Shown one piece after another: positions 1-10,500 of a DNA stretch of 24,662 nt (within the stretch, counting starts at the first letter, position 1; each line of letters begins with the position of its first letter). The position numbers were made by a program, and so were the translations under genes. Origin of the DNA: Saccoglossus kowalevskii (lineage: Eukaryota > Hemichordata > Enteropneusta > Harrimaniidae); assembly GCF_000003605.2 (NCBI RefSeq), contig NW_003133378.1:3937-28598 (forward strand), in the 5' to 3' direction. The notes beneath the pieces were generated by a model. It was not told where the DNA came from, did not search any database, and saw only the letters and a list, made by a program, of their open reading frames with translations.

Positions 1-613
1 ATTGATCAAGTCAAACTCACACACAAGGTACATCATGTCACAAATATGTATGTGCATTTGTTTCATGATCTCATTAACGATAGCCAAATGGGGCCGCTTT
101 AAGGTTGAAAATGCATTGAAATCGCACATTTTCACCATTCCGGACCCGTATCTCAGTTATGCATGGATGGATTTTGTTCAAATTTGGTACATACATTAAA
201 CATAATAGGACCTTGATGCACGTCTTTTTTTTTCGGATCAAGTTCGAAATGGCCGACTGGCGGCCATTTTGTTAAAGAATTCAGTTCTGGATCCGTATCC
301 AAGACATGTCTGGATTGATCAAGTTCAAACTTCACACACACATGGTACATCATGTCACAAATAGATATGTGCATTTGTTTCATGATCTGCTTAACAATAG
401 CGGAATGATGGCCATTTTAAGGCCGAAAATGCATCAAAATCACATATTTTCACAATTCCAGAACCGGATCTCAGTCATGCATGGATGGATTTTGTTCAGA
501 TTTAGCACAATGTGTTGTACATATGCAGGTGCATTTCGGTCATGATCTGCTTTGAATGTATATGTCACTCAAATATGAACGGGACGGGGACGTGTCATTG
601 ACAATGACTTGTT
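1..613 (+). mobile_element. HINE-A family repeat, 3' portion (cut by window edge)
   Basis: Degenerate tandem units share phrases with several other places in the window: 'catgtttcatgatctg', 'ggcggccattttgtt' and 'catgcatggatggattttgttca' recur here, and also near 3.7 kb, 21.3-22.3 kb and 24.3-24.5 kb. The end (581-613) reads as a G-rich block, then a perfect 6-bp stem GTCATT/AATGAC at 594-608, then TTGTT. The same order closes the complete copy at 20973-22460, so this is the 3' end of that family. Short open frames here are chance. The Helitron-like assignment is inference; the repeat relationship is visible. Confidence 0.55.
247..269. repeat. Perfect 9-bp hairpin within HINE-A core unit
   Basis: AAATGGCCG, loop ACTGG, CGGCCATTT. 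The same block recurs in diverged form near 21327, 21823, 21967, 22252 and 24343 ('gactggcggccatttt' or close variants), so it is a landmark of the core unit. Its role is unknown. Confidence 0.6.
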
Positions 614-1035
614 ATTAAATAATAGATTTTTGGGGCTTTAAAAGTAATAATTTAATACATAATTAGAATGTGTCTTGCTCCTGAATATGGTTAGTTTTGA
701 ACTGCCAATGTAAAACTTATCTGTATTTCTACGTTTTTATTCAAAATCATAGTTTTAGTTTTTTTAATACTTACAGTTAACTTCCAATTTTCACAATAGT
801 TCTTTGAAATTCAAAAGAGAACTTTGTAATCCTGATTTAGTTTTCAATAAGAGTACAGTATTTGTACATACATGTACAACATAAACATGGAATTGGTTCT
901 TTTTCCAACAATGGATACTCAGTTAAATCAGTCATTAGCCCATTTGGTGAATCAGACTGGGATTAGAATTATGAGAGGGGCTGACCTAGGGATGTCTTAC
1001 TGTATTGGCTCTCTTAGTAATATGTATGCTTATTA
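614..1035. other. AT-rich intergenic DNA, no gene seen
   Basis: No open frame, RNA gene or repeat resembling others in the window was recognised. The stretch is AT-rich with short A and T runs. Confidence 0.5.
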
Positions 1036-1404
1036 AATAGACCATTTTCCGTTCACTGCGAGAATCACGCGTTATGCGTGAAATCGAACGTAAAAACAGG
1101 ACAAACAAAGGTCATAGCGTCGTAGTCGCGTCAAACATCGCGTGGGATTCGACAAACGCGAAAGTATTTCGGGGACATTTCCATGCTTAATAATGTGCTG
1201 TCCACATTTGATGATAGGCAATTTTGATTAAGTAAGGGTATTCGGAAGCAATATTCCTCTGTCGAAGATCGGCCGGTCAATGTAAGCTGCAAAATAAAGA
1301 AATTCTATTTCAAAATCAAATCCTTCGATTTTTGTGGCAGACGTTCGACGCGCGTCTTTCATGCATCTCGCGAGATCTCGCAATTGTTCGGAAAATCACC
1401 TATT
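1036..1404 (+). mobile_element. CpG-rich MITE, copy 1 (MITE-1)
   Basis: This 369-bp block is repeated almost exactly at 20284-20654: about 11 substitutions and one 2-bp indel by eye, so roughly 97% identity. The ends are imperfect inverted repeats: left AATAGaccATTTTCCG, right reverse complement AATAGgtgATTTTCCG. A TA lies at both edges, which would fit a Tc1/mariner-type target site, but duplication and terminus cannot be told apart here. It has many CpG sites (acgcgcg, cgcgagatctcgcg) unlike its AT-rich surroundings. No coding frame is present, so it is non-autonomous. Confidence 0.75.
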
Positions 1405-1794
1405 GTGTGGGTACTTTATGGTTAAAATAAGTAGATTCAAGATACAAAAAATGTAATTTTTGGTTTACATGTATATGTGCTTCTATTGGAGATGCAATCC
1501 TAATGGAGTAAATACGATTCACTAAAAAGAGTCCAACTAAGAAAAATATCTGTTTGTCGTTTCCGCGCGCATCATTTTGAACTATGCGCCTCGGATATTT
1601 TTTCCATTCTAAAAGTAAAACATTCCAAATTGCGCTTGTACTCTCACTTGTCTCAAATTTCCCCCATTTTAGCTCAGTATTCAAAAAAAAAACTTTCCAT
1701 GAAGCAAGAAACAGAGATTTTTTTTTTCCTGGCCTTAGTTATATAAATTAACCTTTAACCACCAAATTTGACCTGATCACCTATCAAGTAAGCT
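1405..1794. other. Intergenic, no gene recognised
   Basis: AT-rich sequence with runs of T and A near 1687-1730. A 94-codon open frame on the minus strand (1400-1684) starts with a phrase (MNTELKWGKF) loosely like a + strand phrase at about 2537 (MDTAKWGNL). No family was recognised and the similarity is short, so no gene is called. Confidence 0.4.
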
Positions 1795-2291
1795 ATAATA
1801 TGGAAAATTATTTGCAAAACATTTCAAATTTCAGCCTCAGGAAAATGCTTTCAAAATTCCGTCTGAGTGACCACAACTTAGAAATAGAATTAGGTAGAAG
1901 AACAAAGCCCAAAATAGAATTAGAAAATAGACACTGTAATAAATGTAACACTAAAGCATTAGGAGATGAAAAACATTTCCTGCTATTTTGTACTGGCTAT
2001 ATAGAACAAAGAAAAAAACTGTTTGATGAGTGTTCAATAAATATTTACACAATGGATGTGAATTCCATATTTAAAAAGATTATGGAGAATAATATAGCTT
2101 TAGCAAAATACTTAAAGAGCACAATTTTTAAAACCACAGAAAGTAATTAATTTATTTTTTTATTTTATTTTACTAACATTTTATTTTTATCTCTTATGTA
2201 TTGTATGTATTGTATGTATTTATGTTCCTTACCATACAAAAACCCTCTGAAGGTTTTTTTAGTAGTGTAATAAAGTTATTATTATTATTAT
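1795..2291 (+). mobile_element. 5'-truncated LINE (non-LTR retrotransposon), 3' end
   Basis: A short open frame for the extreme C-terminus of a LINE reverse-transcriptase protein is followed by an AT-rich 3' UTR, a stem-loop (AAAAACC/GGTTTTT near 2238-2260), an AATAAAG signal and a (TTA)n tail ending about 2291. Everything upstream of the C-terminal knuckle is missing, the usual result of incomplete target-primed reverse transcription. A related copy lies in the same orientation at 3028-3606. The clade was not determined; the microsatellite tail and knuckle fit CR1/L2/Jockey-like elements. Confidence 0.8.
1800..2150 (+). pseudogene. LINE ORF2 C-terminal fragment with zinc knuckle
   Basis: The 116-residue fragment contains the 'LSKFRLSDHNLEIELGRR' type phrase that sits just before the terminal knuckle of many LINE ORF2 proteins. 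The knuckle residues are C46, C49, H59 and C64, spacing C-x2-C-x9-H-x4-C. The reverse-transcriptase and endonuclease domains are absent, so it cannot act alone. The methionine at 1800 is probably just the first ATG after the truncation point. The frame ends at a natural stop before the 3' UTR. The sister fragment at 3037-3390 has identical knuckle spacing. Confidence 0.8.
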
Positions 2292-3027
2292 CACATAATT
2301 ACCCTCCATAATTTTGTTTTCATATTTTTTTTCAAAATAAACAATTAGAAATTTTGCCTATAGAAAAAAGAAACACAATAATTCGCCAAATGTTTTGGCA
2401 GAAGAGATTATGGTGCTCAAAACACTGTACAAATTCATGATTCTCATGCTACTATAATTATAAGTTCATACTAATTAGTAATTTATTGTACCCACACCTA
2501 CAACTTCTGTTTAATTATTTAATTAAGCAGTTTAATATGGATACTGCAAAATGGGGAAATTTGAAAGCACTACAAATTCTGGATTTTTTGCTTAGCGAAA
2601 TGTTATATCAAATAAACAAAAAACGCAAATAAAAATTGGGCATACCAAGTTTCCAGGGAGACAATAATTTTGTGATTACTTGCTAGTGTGAAATATCAGT
2701 CAGAAATCATAGTCTGACTTATTCACATCCTTGATGGTTACTCTTACCCTCTAGTATTATGGCAGACTAAAAGATTGTCTCCTCTATTGATCAAGTATTG
2801 CCGTGCTTATCATTGAACTCAATCACGTAAATATACAAATATTGGTAACGACCGTTATATTAAAAGCACATCTCTTACAGTATTGAACATAAACCAAAAA
2901 TTTTATTTATTATAAACTGGTTCATTTAGACACCTCTGAGATTTAATTGGCTAAATAAAATAGTGTGTTTTTTGGAAACTAAAAATTGAGTAGATAGGCA
3001 AGTATAACATAGTATTTTATCACATTA
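2292..3027. other. AT-rich spacer between two LINE tails
   Basis: No gene or recognised repeat. There is a small inverted pair CCAAA/TTTGG near 2386 and otherwise low-complexity AT-rich sequence. Confidence 0.5.
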
Positions 3028-3606
3028 TCACCTTAGTACCTTGTTATCCTGAAAAACATTGAGATGCGCGAAAATTTAACTAAATTCCGCCTCAGTGACC
3101 ATAACTTGAAAATTGAGACTGGCAGACACAAAGGAATACCCCTTGCTAATAGATTATGCAACCTTTGTGATCAAAATGAAGTAGAAGATGAGTATCACCT
3201 CATGATGTCATGTAAAAGATATACCCCCGAAAGAAATGTCCTATTCAAAATGGCAAAAACCAAAATCCAAAACTTTAAAAATTTGCCACCAAAGACACAA
3301 TTCATAGCCTTGCTAAACAACAGTGGCCTAACACTCCCCGTAGCAGGGTACCTAAAGAAGTGTTTTGAAATAAGACAGCAACCCCAGTGACAACCTTCTT
3401 TCACTATTTAAGTTTTGCATTTTGTTTTCTATCTATCGTAGTATCATAATTTTATGCTTGCTATTCTCTGTAATGTATTAGCTTAGTTTGTTTTATTTTA
3501 TCTATTTACTTTTTTGGAACATTTTATTCCTTCTTAAACTTTTGTAACCATTGCCGATCCCTCCGGGGGATGTGTAAGCGTTAATAACATTATTATTATT
3601 ATTATT
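3028..3606 (+). mobile_element. Second 5'-truncated LINE, 3' end
   Basis: It has the same organisation as the copy at 1795-2291: a C-terminal ORF fragment, a 3' UTR, a GC-rich stem-loop (ATCCC/GGGAT near 3557-3570), then 'taataac' and an (ATT)n tail ending about 3606. The protein sequences are clearly related but much diverged, so the two are different subfamilies or old copies. The tail abuts the head of a HINE-A fragment at 3607. Confidence 0.8.
3037..3390 (+). pseudogene. LINE ORF2 C-terminal fragment with zinc knuckle
   Basis: The frame is open from 3037 (after a TAG at 3034), with its first ATG at 3064. Numbered from that ATG, it carries 'LTKFRLSDHNLKIETGRH' and then C32, C35, H45 and C50, the same C-x2-C-x9-H-x4-C spacing as the fragment at 1800. 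The preceding residues (YLVILKNIEMRE) fit the linker usually found before this motif in LINE ORF2. The polymerase and endonuclease domains are missing, so this is a dead 5'-truncated copy. Confidence 0.8.
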
Positions 3607-4035
3607 AGTCTGTTTGAACACAGTCTGAAAATGAGGATTTGTGGATAGACCTCTACGTGTCTGTCTGTTCTTGCTTGCCCAAATTCAACTTCACACAATA
3701 ATCATATAGCGATACATATGCTCATCCATTCATTTCATGATCTGATTTAAGATGGCTGATTGACGGATCGGATTTAAAATGACCAACTCGTGGCCATTTT
3801 ATTTAACAAATGCTGTTCCAGAGCCATATCTCTGACATGTCTTCACAAATCTTTTTCAAACATTACAGATACACCATACATTATGTCAGACACATGTATG
3901 TACATTTGTTTGATGATCAGATTCAAGATTGTTGAATGGCGCAGCATTGTGCCAATGAACAATATACATATTATACAGCCAACACTTTTGTTTGAACATT
4001 TGTTCAGTGTGCAGCTTGAAACAGGAGGTGAGCCA
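3607..4035 (+). mobile_element. HINE-A family repeat, 5' fragment
   Basis: It begins 'agtctgtttgaacacagtctg', a decayed form of the AGTCCCTGTT head at 20973. GTCT repeats (gtgtctgtctgttc, about 3657) follow, then core phrases shared with 1-550: 'catttcatgatctgattt', 'tggccattttat' and 'gtcagacacatgtatgtacatttg'. No 3' terminal hairpin is seen, so it is truncated. Confidence 0.5.
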
Positions 4036-4860
4036 TAAAAAGATAAAGGAATATAAAAAGGTTGGGTTACCATGAACATACTATTTCTTTTGCTAAGGAG
4101 AGGCTTATAATTATTATTTATAGAACTATAGGAAATACAAGTGGTGTGGGATATAAGATAAAGACACTGTTGAGTGCAATCAGTTTTTCCAATAAAACAA
4201 CTTAATAGAATCATGTATGTTGTGAAAATAAACTATCACTACTTATTATTTCTATGGTAACCATAGCTGGCTGGGTTTCTTAGCTGCACATATTTATTTT
4301 TCCAAAAGTTCAATTTTGCAAAGGGTTAATAAATAAGCAACTGTAGTTAAGACATGTCATGTTCTATGTGGGCCCATGTGACATATACTATTTATGTAAA
4401 ATACATACCATATCTGCTCTGTTAGATGCACATCTGCATTATGAACATGTATAAACCAAAAATCACATTAATTTTGTTGTATACTAAATCATTTTGACCA
4501 TTGACACACCTGTAATTTATACAAGTGTACAATGTATGATATTAATATATGATTGTTTGTTCACACACAATTTTGTCAAGGATGAATATAATTTTTTGTT
4601 GATTTGTCTATCCTACAGACAAGACTACAGACAGACTACAGACAGACTAATCCCCCAACATGTTTGATTCCAACCTACTGTTAATAAATTTAAAAATTAT
4701 TTTGATATTCTTCAAAATATTTGTACGTTTGCAATTGTGATTTATAATAGTGGTATAGAATCATAATATACATGTATCTGTTACATTTTACTTATTGTTT
4801 TGAAGTGTTTGTATATGGGCCGGAGGCCTAGGAAAGCATACAATTTTCTAAACCGGGGAA
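4036..4860. other. Intergenic, no gene; one short tandem repeat
   Basis: AT-rich sequence. A short tandem repeat of 'agactacagac' lies at about 4614-4650. A 15-base palindrome CTATGGTAACCATAG is at 4252-4266. No coding exon was recognised. Confidence 0.5.
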
Positions 4861-5131
4861 CAGGGGTGCAGCGCCCTGATAATCTCGGCTGGCGCCCTCT
4901 TACCAAATTGCCAATTGAACTTTCTAGTCATAAATATATTTCTTGAGCTGTGCAAGTCCGTGCTGCTGTACAACATGAAATCTTTCACAAATATATTTTT
5001 CTTCATGGAAACTTCCCAGCAACACCAGCTGACAATGTGTCTGGACACCAAATACACTAAAATTGAGATAAATGCACCAAAATGGCGTCGCTTCGCTCTC
5101 TCACCTGTTCATTTTTATAGAAAAAACCCTG
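4861..5131 (+). mobile_element. hAT-like MITE (MITE-2), copy 1
   Basis: The left end CAGGGGTGCAGCGCCC and right end AAAAAACCCTG form short inverted termini (CAGGG(G)T). A copy in the opposite orientation lies at 14729-14979: there the reverse complement reads CAGGGGCACAGCGCCCTC and ends CTAGAAAAACCCCTG. The length is 271 bp with no transposase. CAGGGGT termini are typical of hAT elements. No clear 8-bp target duplication was found, so the superfamily is tentative. Confidence 0.6.
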
Positions 5132-5549
5132 TGGATCATGTGCTGTTCAATAATCACTAGCCTTTATTTTAATGTACATAATTATGTGTTCATTGTAATA
5201 TTTGTATTCTAAAGTAGCCTTTGATATCATAAATGAAATGATTTCTTATTTCATGAAAACTATTTTTATGGTGTGGCCGAAACTATTATGTTTTTTATAA
5301 TCACTATGCATGTTATAAATTGACTGCAGTAATTTACCCACCTCATTACACACCTAGCAGTAGAAAACAATAGAATTCAGCCATATGAAACATGAATGTT
5401 TCTTATTTGCTAAACGTGTCAAATTTTCCTCACATTTGTTTATGCCAAATTTGTCACTAATGAAGCACATAGAAGAATGTTACTAAATACAATGCATGCT
5501 CAAATTTCATAAGACACTTATGATATATGTTAATAAATTACTAAAAAAA
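5132..5549. other. AT-rich intergenic, no gene
   Basis: Nothing recognisable before the satellite begins. Confidence 0.5.
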
Positions 5550-6453
5550 GAATACCAAAAAGTTTGCTCCCAGGCAGTAAGGGATCACATTGACTTCTGC
5601 TACTGTGTATGCATTGGCTGATACGATTGCCATACTGACTGTGTGCATACTTTGTAGTATAATTACTAGAATAAGAATACCAGAAAGTTTGCTCTCAGGC
5701 AGTATGGGATCACATTGACTTCTGCTACTGTAAGCATTGGCTGATATGAATGCCATACTGACTTTTTATATACTTTGTAGTATAATTACTAGAATAAGAA
5801 TAAGAATACCAGAAAGTTTGCTCTCAGGCAGTAAGGGATCACATTGACTTCTGCTACTGTAAGCATTGGCTGATATGAATGCCATACTGACTTTTTATAT
5901 ACTTTGTAGTATAATTACTAGAATAAGAATACCAGAAAGTTTGCTCTCAGGCAGTAAGGGATCACATTGACTTCTGCTACTGTATGCATTGGATTATATG
6001 AATGCCATACTGACTTTTTATATACTTTGTAGTATAATTACTAGAATAAGAATACCAGAAAGTTTGCTCTCAGGCAGTAAGGGATCACATTGACTTCTGC
6101 TACTGTATGCATTGGATTATATGAATGCCATACTGACTTTTTATATACTTTGTAGTATAATTACTAGAATAAGAATACCAGAAAGTTTGCTCTCAGGCAG
6201 TAAGGGATCACATTGACTTCTGCTACTGTATGCATTGGATTATATAATTGCCATACTGACTTTGTGCATACTTTGTAGTATAATTACTAGAATAAGAATA
6301 CCAGAAAGTTTGCTCTCAGGCAGTAAGGGATCACATTGACTTCTGCTACTGTATGCATTGGATTATATGATTGCCATACTGACTTTGTGCATACTTTGTA
6401 CTATAATTACTAGAATAAGAATACCAGAAAGTTTGCTCTCAGGCAGTAAGGGA
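5550..6453. repeat. 123-bp tandem satellite, about 7.2 copies
   Basis: Unit starts, marked by 'agtttgctc', fall at 5561, 5686, 5815, 5938, 6061, 6184, 6307 and 6430, giving spacings of 125, 129, 123, 123, 123, 123 and 123. The last unit stops after 'ggcagtaaggga'. Each unit carries 'cacattgacttctgctactg' and 'tactttgtagtataattac'. Units fall in similar neighbouring pairs. It lies about 0.9 kb upstream of the first recognised exon. A frame across it on the minus strand (5541-5756) is an artefact of the repeat. Confidence 0.95.
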
Positions 6454-6835
6454 TTCTTGTGCACCTCATAATATTATAGTGTTATAACAAACCTGGCTAT
6501 GAATTTAGATGAATAAAAATGGACTTGCTTAGACTAAAGAATATCACATGTGAATCTTGCCAAGGATTTATCAGTTTTTGGTTTGTAAGTTTTGTGATAA
6601 GCAAGAAGATCTCCTAAGAAGTGATCTTTTTCATTTCATGAGCATTTGAAAGCGATCCTGCAGTTTCAAATACTAGTAAAGAGTTTACAGTACCTGCTTT
6701 GTTAATAAACAAGGACAATACCAAAAATAATCTCAGATAAAACTAATCAGTTATTTCACAGACTCATTAGTATTTTCTAAAAAAGTCAATTTGTCTTACA
6801 ATTTCGTGATCATCTGGTAATTGGTGTGACTTTTT
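6454..6835. other. AT-rich intergenic, no gene
   Basis: No open frame or repeat recognised between the satellite and the HINE-B element. Confidence 0.5.
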
Positions 6836-7295
6836 AGCTCCGCTGTCGACTTTGTTGAGCGAAGCTTATCATATGAGTGATTGTCCATCAGCGTCCATGT
6901 CAACTTTTTACTTTTTTGACTTCTTTTTGAAAACTACAAGCCAGAATGCCTTGGGTAGAATTAATTCTCTAATTTTGGTGAATATTTTTGTTAAAAACTT
7001 AAAAAAGTGATATTTTTGACTTCTTGTTAAAAACCGCATGTCCGATAGCTTTGATATTACATATATAGGTACAACATGTGGACCTCTCTCAGATTTGTTC
7101 ATTTTGTGATGATAGCTTTAATTCTCTAATTTTGCTGAATATTTTTGTCATTTTTGGTAAAAAGTGATATTTTCCACTTATTGTTGAAAACAGCAAGTCT
7201 GATTGCTTTGATACTATACATATTGTTCATGTTGTATTGATATCTTCTGTTCTTAATTTGGAATGTTCACAGCAGAGCTATCTCAGCTGCTTGTT
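6836..7295 (+). mobile_element. HINE-B family repeat (short, complete-looking)
   Basis: The head AGCTCCGCTGT (6836-6846) follows a T run. An inverted near-copy AGCGAAGCT lies at 6858-6866. Two core units of about 150-170 bp share 'taattctctaattttg', 'gtgatatttt', 'gacttcttgtt' and 'ctttgatactat'. The 3' subterminal ACAGCAGAGCT (7269-7279) is the reverse complement of the head at 10 of 11 positions, and it is followed by CTTGTT. This is the layout of Helentron-derived non-autonomous elements. It ends about 65 bp before the first gene exon. Confidence 0.5.
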
Positions 7296-7360
7296 CAATT
7301 AACATGATAACTTTGTTCACAGATCACACCACTAACAATTGATTGTCCTTTAATTACCAG

Positions 7361-7394
7361 ATGTTCAATAAATGAAAAATGTTGTAAATTTAGA
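7361..7394 (+). promoter_or_regulatory. 5' leader of the ORP1-like mRNA with short upstream ORFs
   Basis: A good 3' splice site (gattgtcctttaattaccag) ends at 7360, so a non-coding exon probably lies further upstream. If so, the leader holds ATGs at 7361 (4 codons), 7372 (8 codons, stop TGA 7396-7398 overlapping the main start as ATGA) and 7379 (2 codons). The main ATG at 7395 has A at -3. The promoter itself was not located. Confidence 0.45.
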
Positions 7395-7512
7395 ATGAAT
7401 GAATTGGAAGAACGACTACTATATAGCGCACGTCATGGTGAACACGAGGTTGTCAAAGAATTATTAGATCTGCAGAAAGATGGCTCCATAGACCTGAATA
7501 TCAATTGTAAAG
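7395..7512 (+). CDS. OSBPL1A: ORP1-like, coding exon 1 (residues 1-39)
   Basis: It encodes MNELEERLLYSARHGEHEVV, a helical lead-in matching the ORP1L N-terminus, and ends INCKG, a block also found in vertebrate ORP1L. The start was chosen because protein similarity begins there and -3 is A. The exon ends AAAG|GTAATA with one base of a split glycine codon (phase 1). The acceptor before it is at 7360. Confidence 0.88.
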
Positions 7513-10500
7513 GTAATATTGGTTTCTGACTTCCATCTTGTCTGTTTAAGTGGTTTTCTTTCCCAAATTTGGCGTATAGAGTAGCGTCTTCAAAAAGTAC
7601 AGAATGATCCTTTTTGATGTACCTGTACCACATTGTGACAGCAAATGATAAATAATCCTCATCCGACAAACAATTAGGTTTGAACCTTTAAAAAAATAAA
7701 TATGTTTCTAGGGGTAAATATTTTGGCCAGGCGTTTTGTACATTAATGGGTATAGTCAGCAATCAATAAACATGGTCACAAGACCAGTAATTTGCATATC
7801 CAATTGATACAGGGGATTTCATTGAGATTTGTTACATAAATTATTCATTTAGCAATACATGTTTCATACAGACAGATTCGTAGCCATCTTGCTTTTGGCC
7901 ATATTACCGGTACTTTAACTTCAGGCATGAATAATATCTTCTCTAATTGCATTGGGGACTGTGCCCATAACAATGAGTAGTTATTAATATTGTATGACAT
8001 AGGTTTTGTCATGTCAATAACTTTTTGGAAATGTCATTTTATGCTAAAATAAATAAGATCAATATATTTGCTTTATTAATAGCTCATGTTCGTTAGTATA
8101 GAATACAGAATACAATACAATTTTTACAATGTATGAATGTGTACAAAAATGTAATATAAAGCCTGTTTTCGATGTAGTGTTTGCGCACAGGAACACAGAA
8201 ACCGATGTCATGCGTTACATATAAAACAAAGAAATTGCAACTTCACACAGACATGTCCATGTGTGTCCTCACAGCTGATCTGCAAATGTTCATTTGAGAT
8301 AACCTCAATATATGTATGATTTACAGTAATTAAATACCCATCTTTGTAATTAAATTCATACTCTTCTTAACTTTATTAGGTCGGTCTAAAGCTAACAATG
8401 GCTGGAGTGCATTGCATCTTTCGTGTTACTTCGGACATAAAGAAGTTGTACATTTACTGTTGAAGTATGGTGTTGATGTTAATATCGTCAATCAGGTCGG
8501 CGACACACCATTACACCGAGCAGCGTATACAGGTAGAACGGTGAGTTCAAAATTAAGGGTTGATAAAAAAAAGGGTTCCTAAGTTAGGTTATGGTGACAT
8601 TGAACATGAATGATATAATTTATAAAACTTATTTAAGTTGATTATGATTTCTTCACACTTGTGTAAAAAATCTCTAAGCTTGTATTGTGTGGTTTTAGAA
8701 TGTCGTATTATGTTAGACTCAATCCTGTAAATTTCAAGTGGCACAAACTTACAAAATGTGCAAAGCCTTGATGATTGTACCAAATTTCAGAAGCTCCAAA
8801 TATAAAGAATACTAAATAAAAAAAAATTTAATATTCGAACAGGAATTGGTTCTGTTGTTAATCCAGTATAATGCAGACGTGGCTGTAATTAATGGCGAAG
8901 GACACACGCCGAAAAATGTTACACATGTTGCTGAAGTCAAAAGATTATTGGAAGGTATGTAATAGGTATAAAGTTCATAGAATGGTCATATAGTTATTGT
9001 AATGATTGTCATACATGGAACATGTGGTTCCTGTTGATCCTACAGTAAAATTTGATTTTATATTCTAAGTCTCGTCACATATGCAAAATATTTCTACTGT
9101 GCAGTCTGAACTATTTGTTTGTAATCACAACGCATGTTAACAACTTGACCAAAGCGTGATACTATCCACTGGTGGACAACTGTATTTTGTGTAGTTGGCA
9201 TGTTCTAGGTGCCATTCCACATTCAAGTGAGAGCAAGTAATCAAACAGAAACGACAGTTTGCAGAAGTTGAAAAATCACACAAGTATACCCAAACGGCAT
9301 ATTGTGATTTAACAGTTTTTGACTCCTGTGTGCGAAGCACAAAAAGGGAGTTTTTGCAGTTAATAGTGTGTCTGTCTGTGTGTCTGTGTGTGTGTGTCTG
9401 TTCCACTGCTATCTCAAGAACCATACATTGGTTTTTGATGAAACTTGGTGCATAGATGCTCTGGGCCAATGCGTAGATTTGATTTGGTTTTGGTAAAAAT
9501 CCATGCATATTAATTACCTAATTTGCATGATAATTAACTGACTTTTTAGCTGTTCCATGACTGTTCCACTGATATCTAAAGAGCTACTCATTGGATTTTG
9601 ATGAAACTTAGCACATAGATGCTCCAAACTAATGTGCAGATTTGATTAGTTTTGGGTAAAAATCTGTGCAATATTAATTACCTAATTTGCATAATGATTA
9701 ATCAATTTTTGGCTTTTCCACTGATATCTCAAGTACTAATCATCACATTTCAATAAAACTTGGTACATAGATATCATAGGACACTGCGCAGACCTGATAG
9801 CTGTTAGGGTAATATTTAATTACCTAATTTGCATAATTAATTAATTTTCAGCTTTTGATATTTCAAGTAGTAATCATCACATTTCAATAAAACTTGATAC
9901 ATAGATGTCATAGGACACTGCACAGACCTGATAGTTTTTAGTGTAATATCAATACATATTAATTACCTAATTTGTATAATTAATTTTCAGCTTTTGATAT
10001 TTCAAGTAGTATTCATCACATATCAATGAAACTTGGTACATAGATGTCATAGGACACTGCACAGACCTGATAGTTTTTAGGGTAATATCAGTACATATTA
10101 ATTACCTAATTTGCATAATTAATTTTCAGCTTTTGATATTTCAAGAATTAATCGTCACATTTCAATGAAACTTGGTACATACATGTAGTTACTTAAGGAC
10201 TGTGCAGAGATCTGATTAATTTTGGGGTAAATATTTGTGCATATTACCTAATTTGCATAATTAGTTATTTTTTCCCATGTATGTTCCACTGATATATAAA
10301 GAACCACTAATTGGATTTTAATTATTCATCATCACATTTCAATGAACCTAGGACTAAGCAGAGACCCAAGTAGTTTTTGGTAAATATTTATGCTTATTAA
10401 TCACCTAATAAAAATAATTAACACTGATATCTCAATTACTGATCATCACATTTGAATAAAATAGACAGGCCCTATTAATTTTGGGTTGAAATTTGTTCAT

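Noticed and set aside
3843-4214. 123-codon minus-strand frame
   Set aside because: It begins inside the HINE-A core and has no protein-like motif.
4252-4266. Palindrome CTATGGTAACCATAG as an RFX site
   Set aside because: The half sites are in the wrong order for an X-box; probably chance.
5541-5756. Minus-strand frame with repeated residues
   Set aside because: It simply reads two satellite units.
5550-6453. CRISPR-like array
   Set aside because: Units are contiguous 123-bp tandem copies without unique spacers, in a eukaryotic setting.
9137-9508. 123-codon minus-strand frame
   Set aside because: It runs across the HINE-C microsatellite (translated THTHRHTDRHT) and is a repeat artefact.
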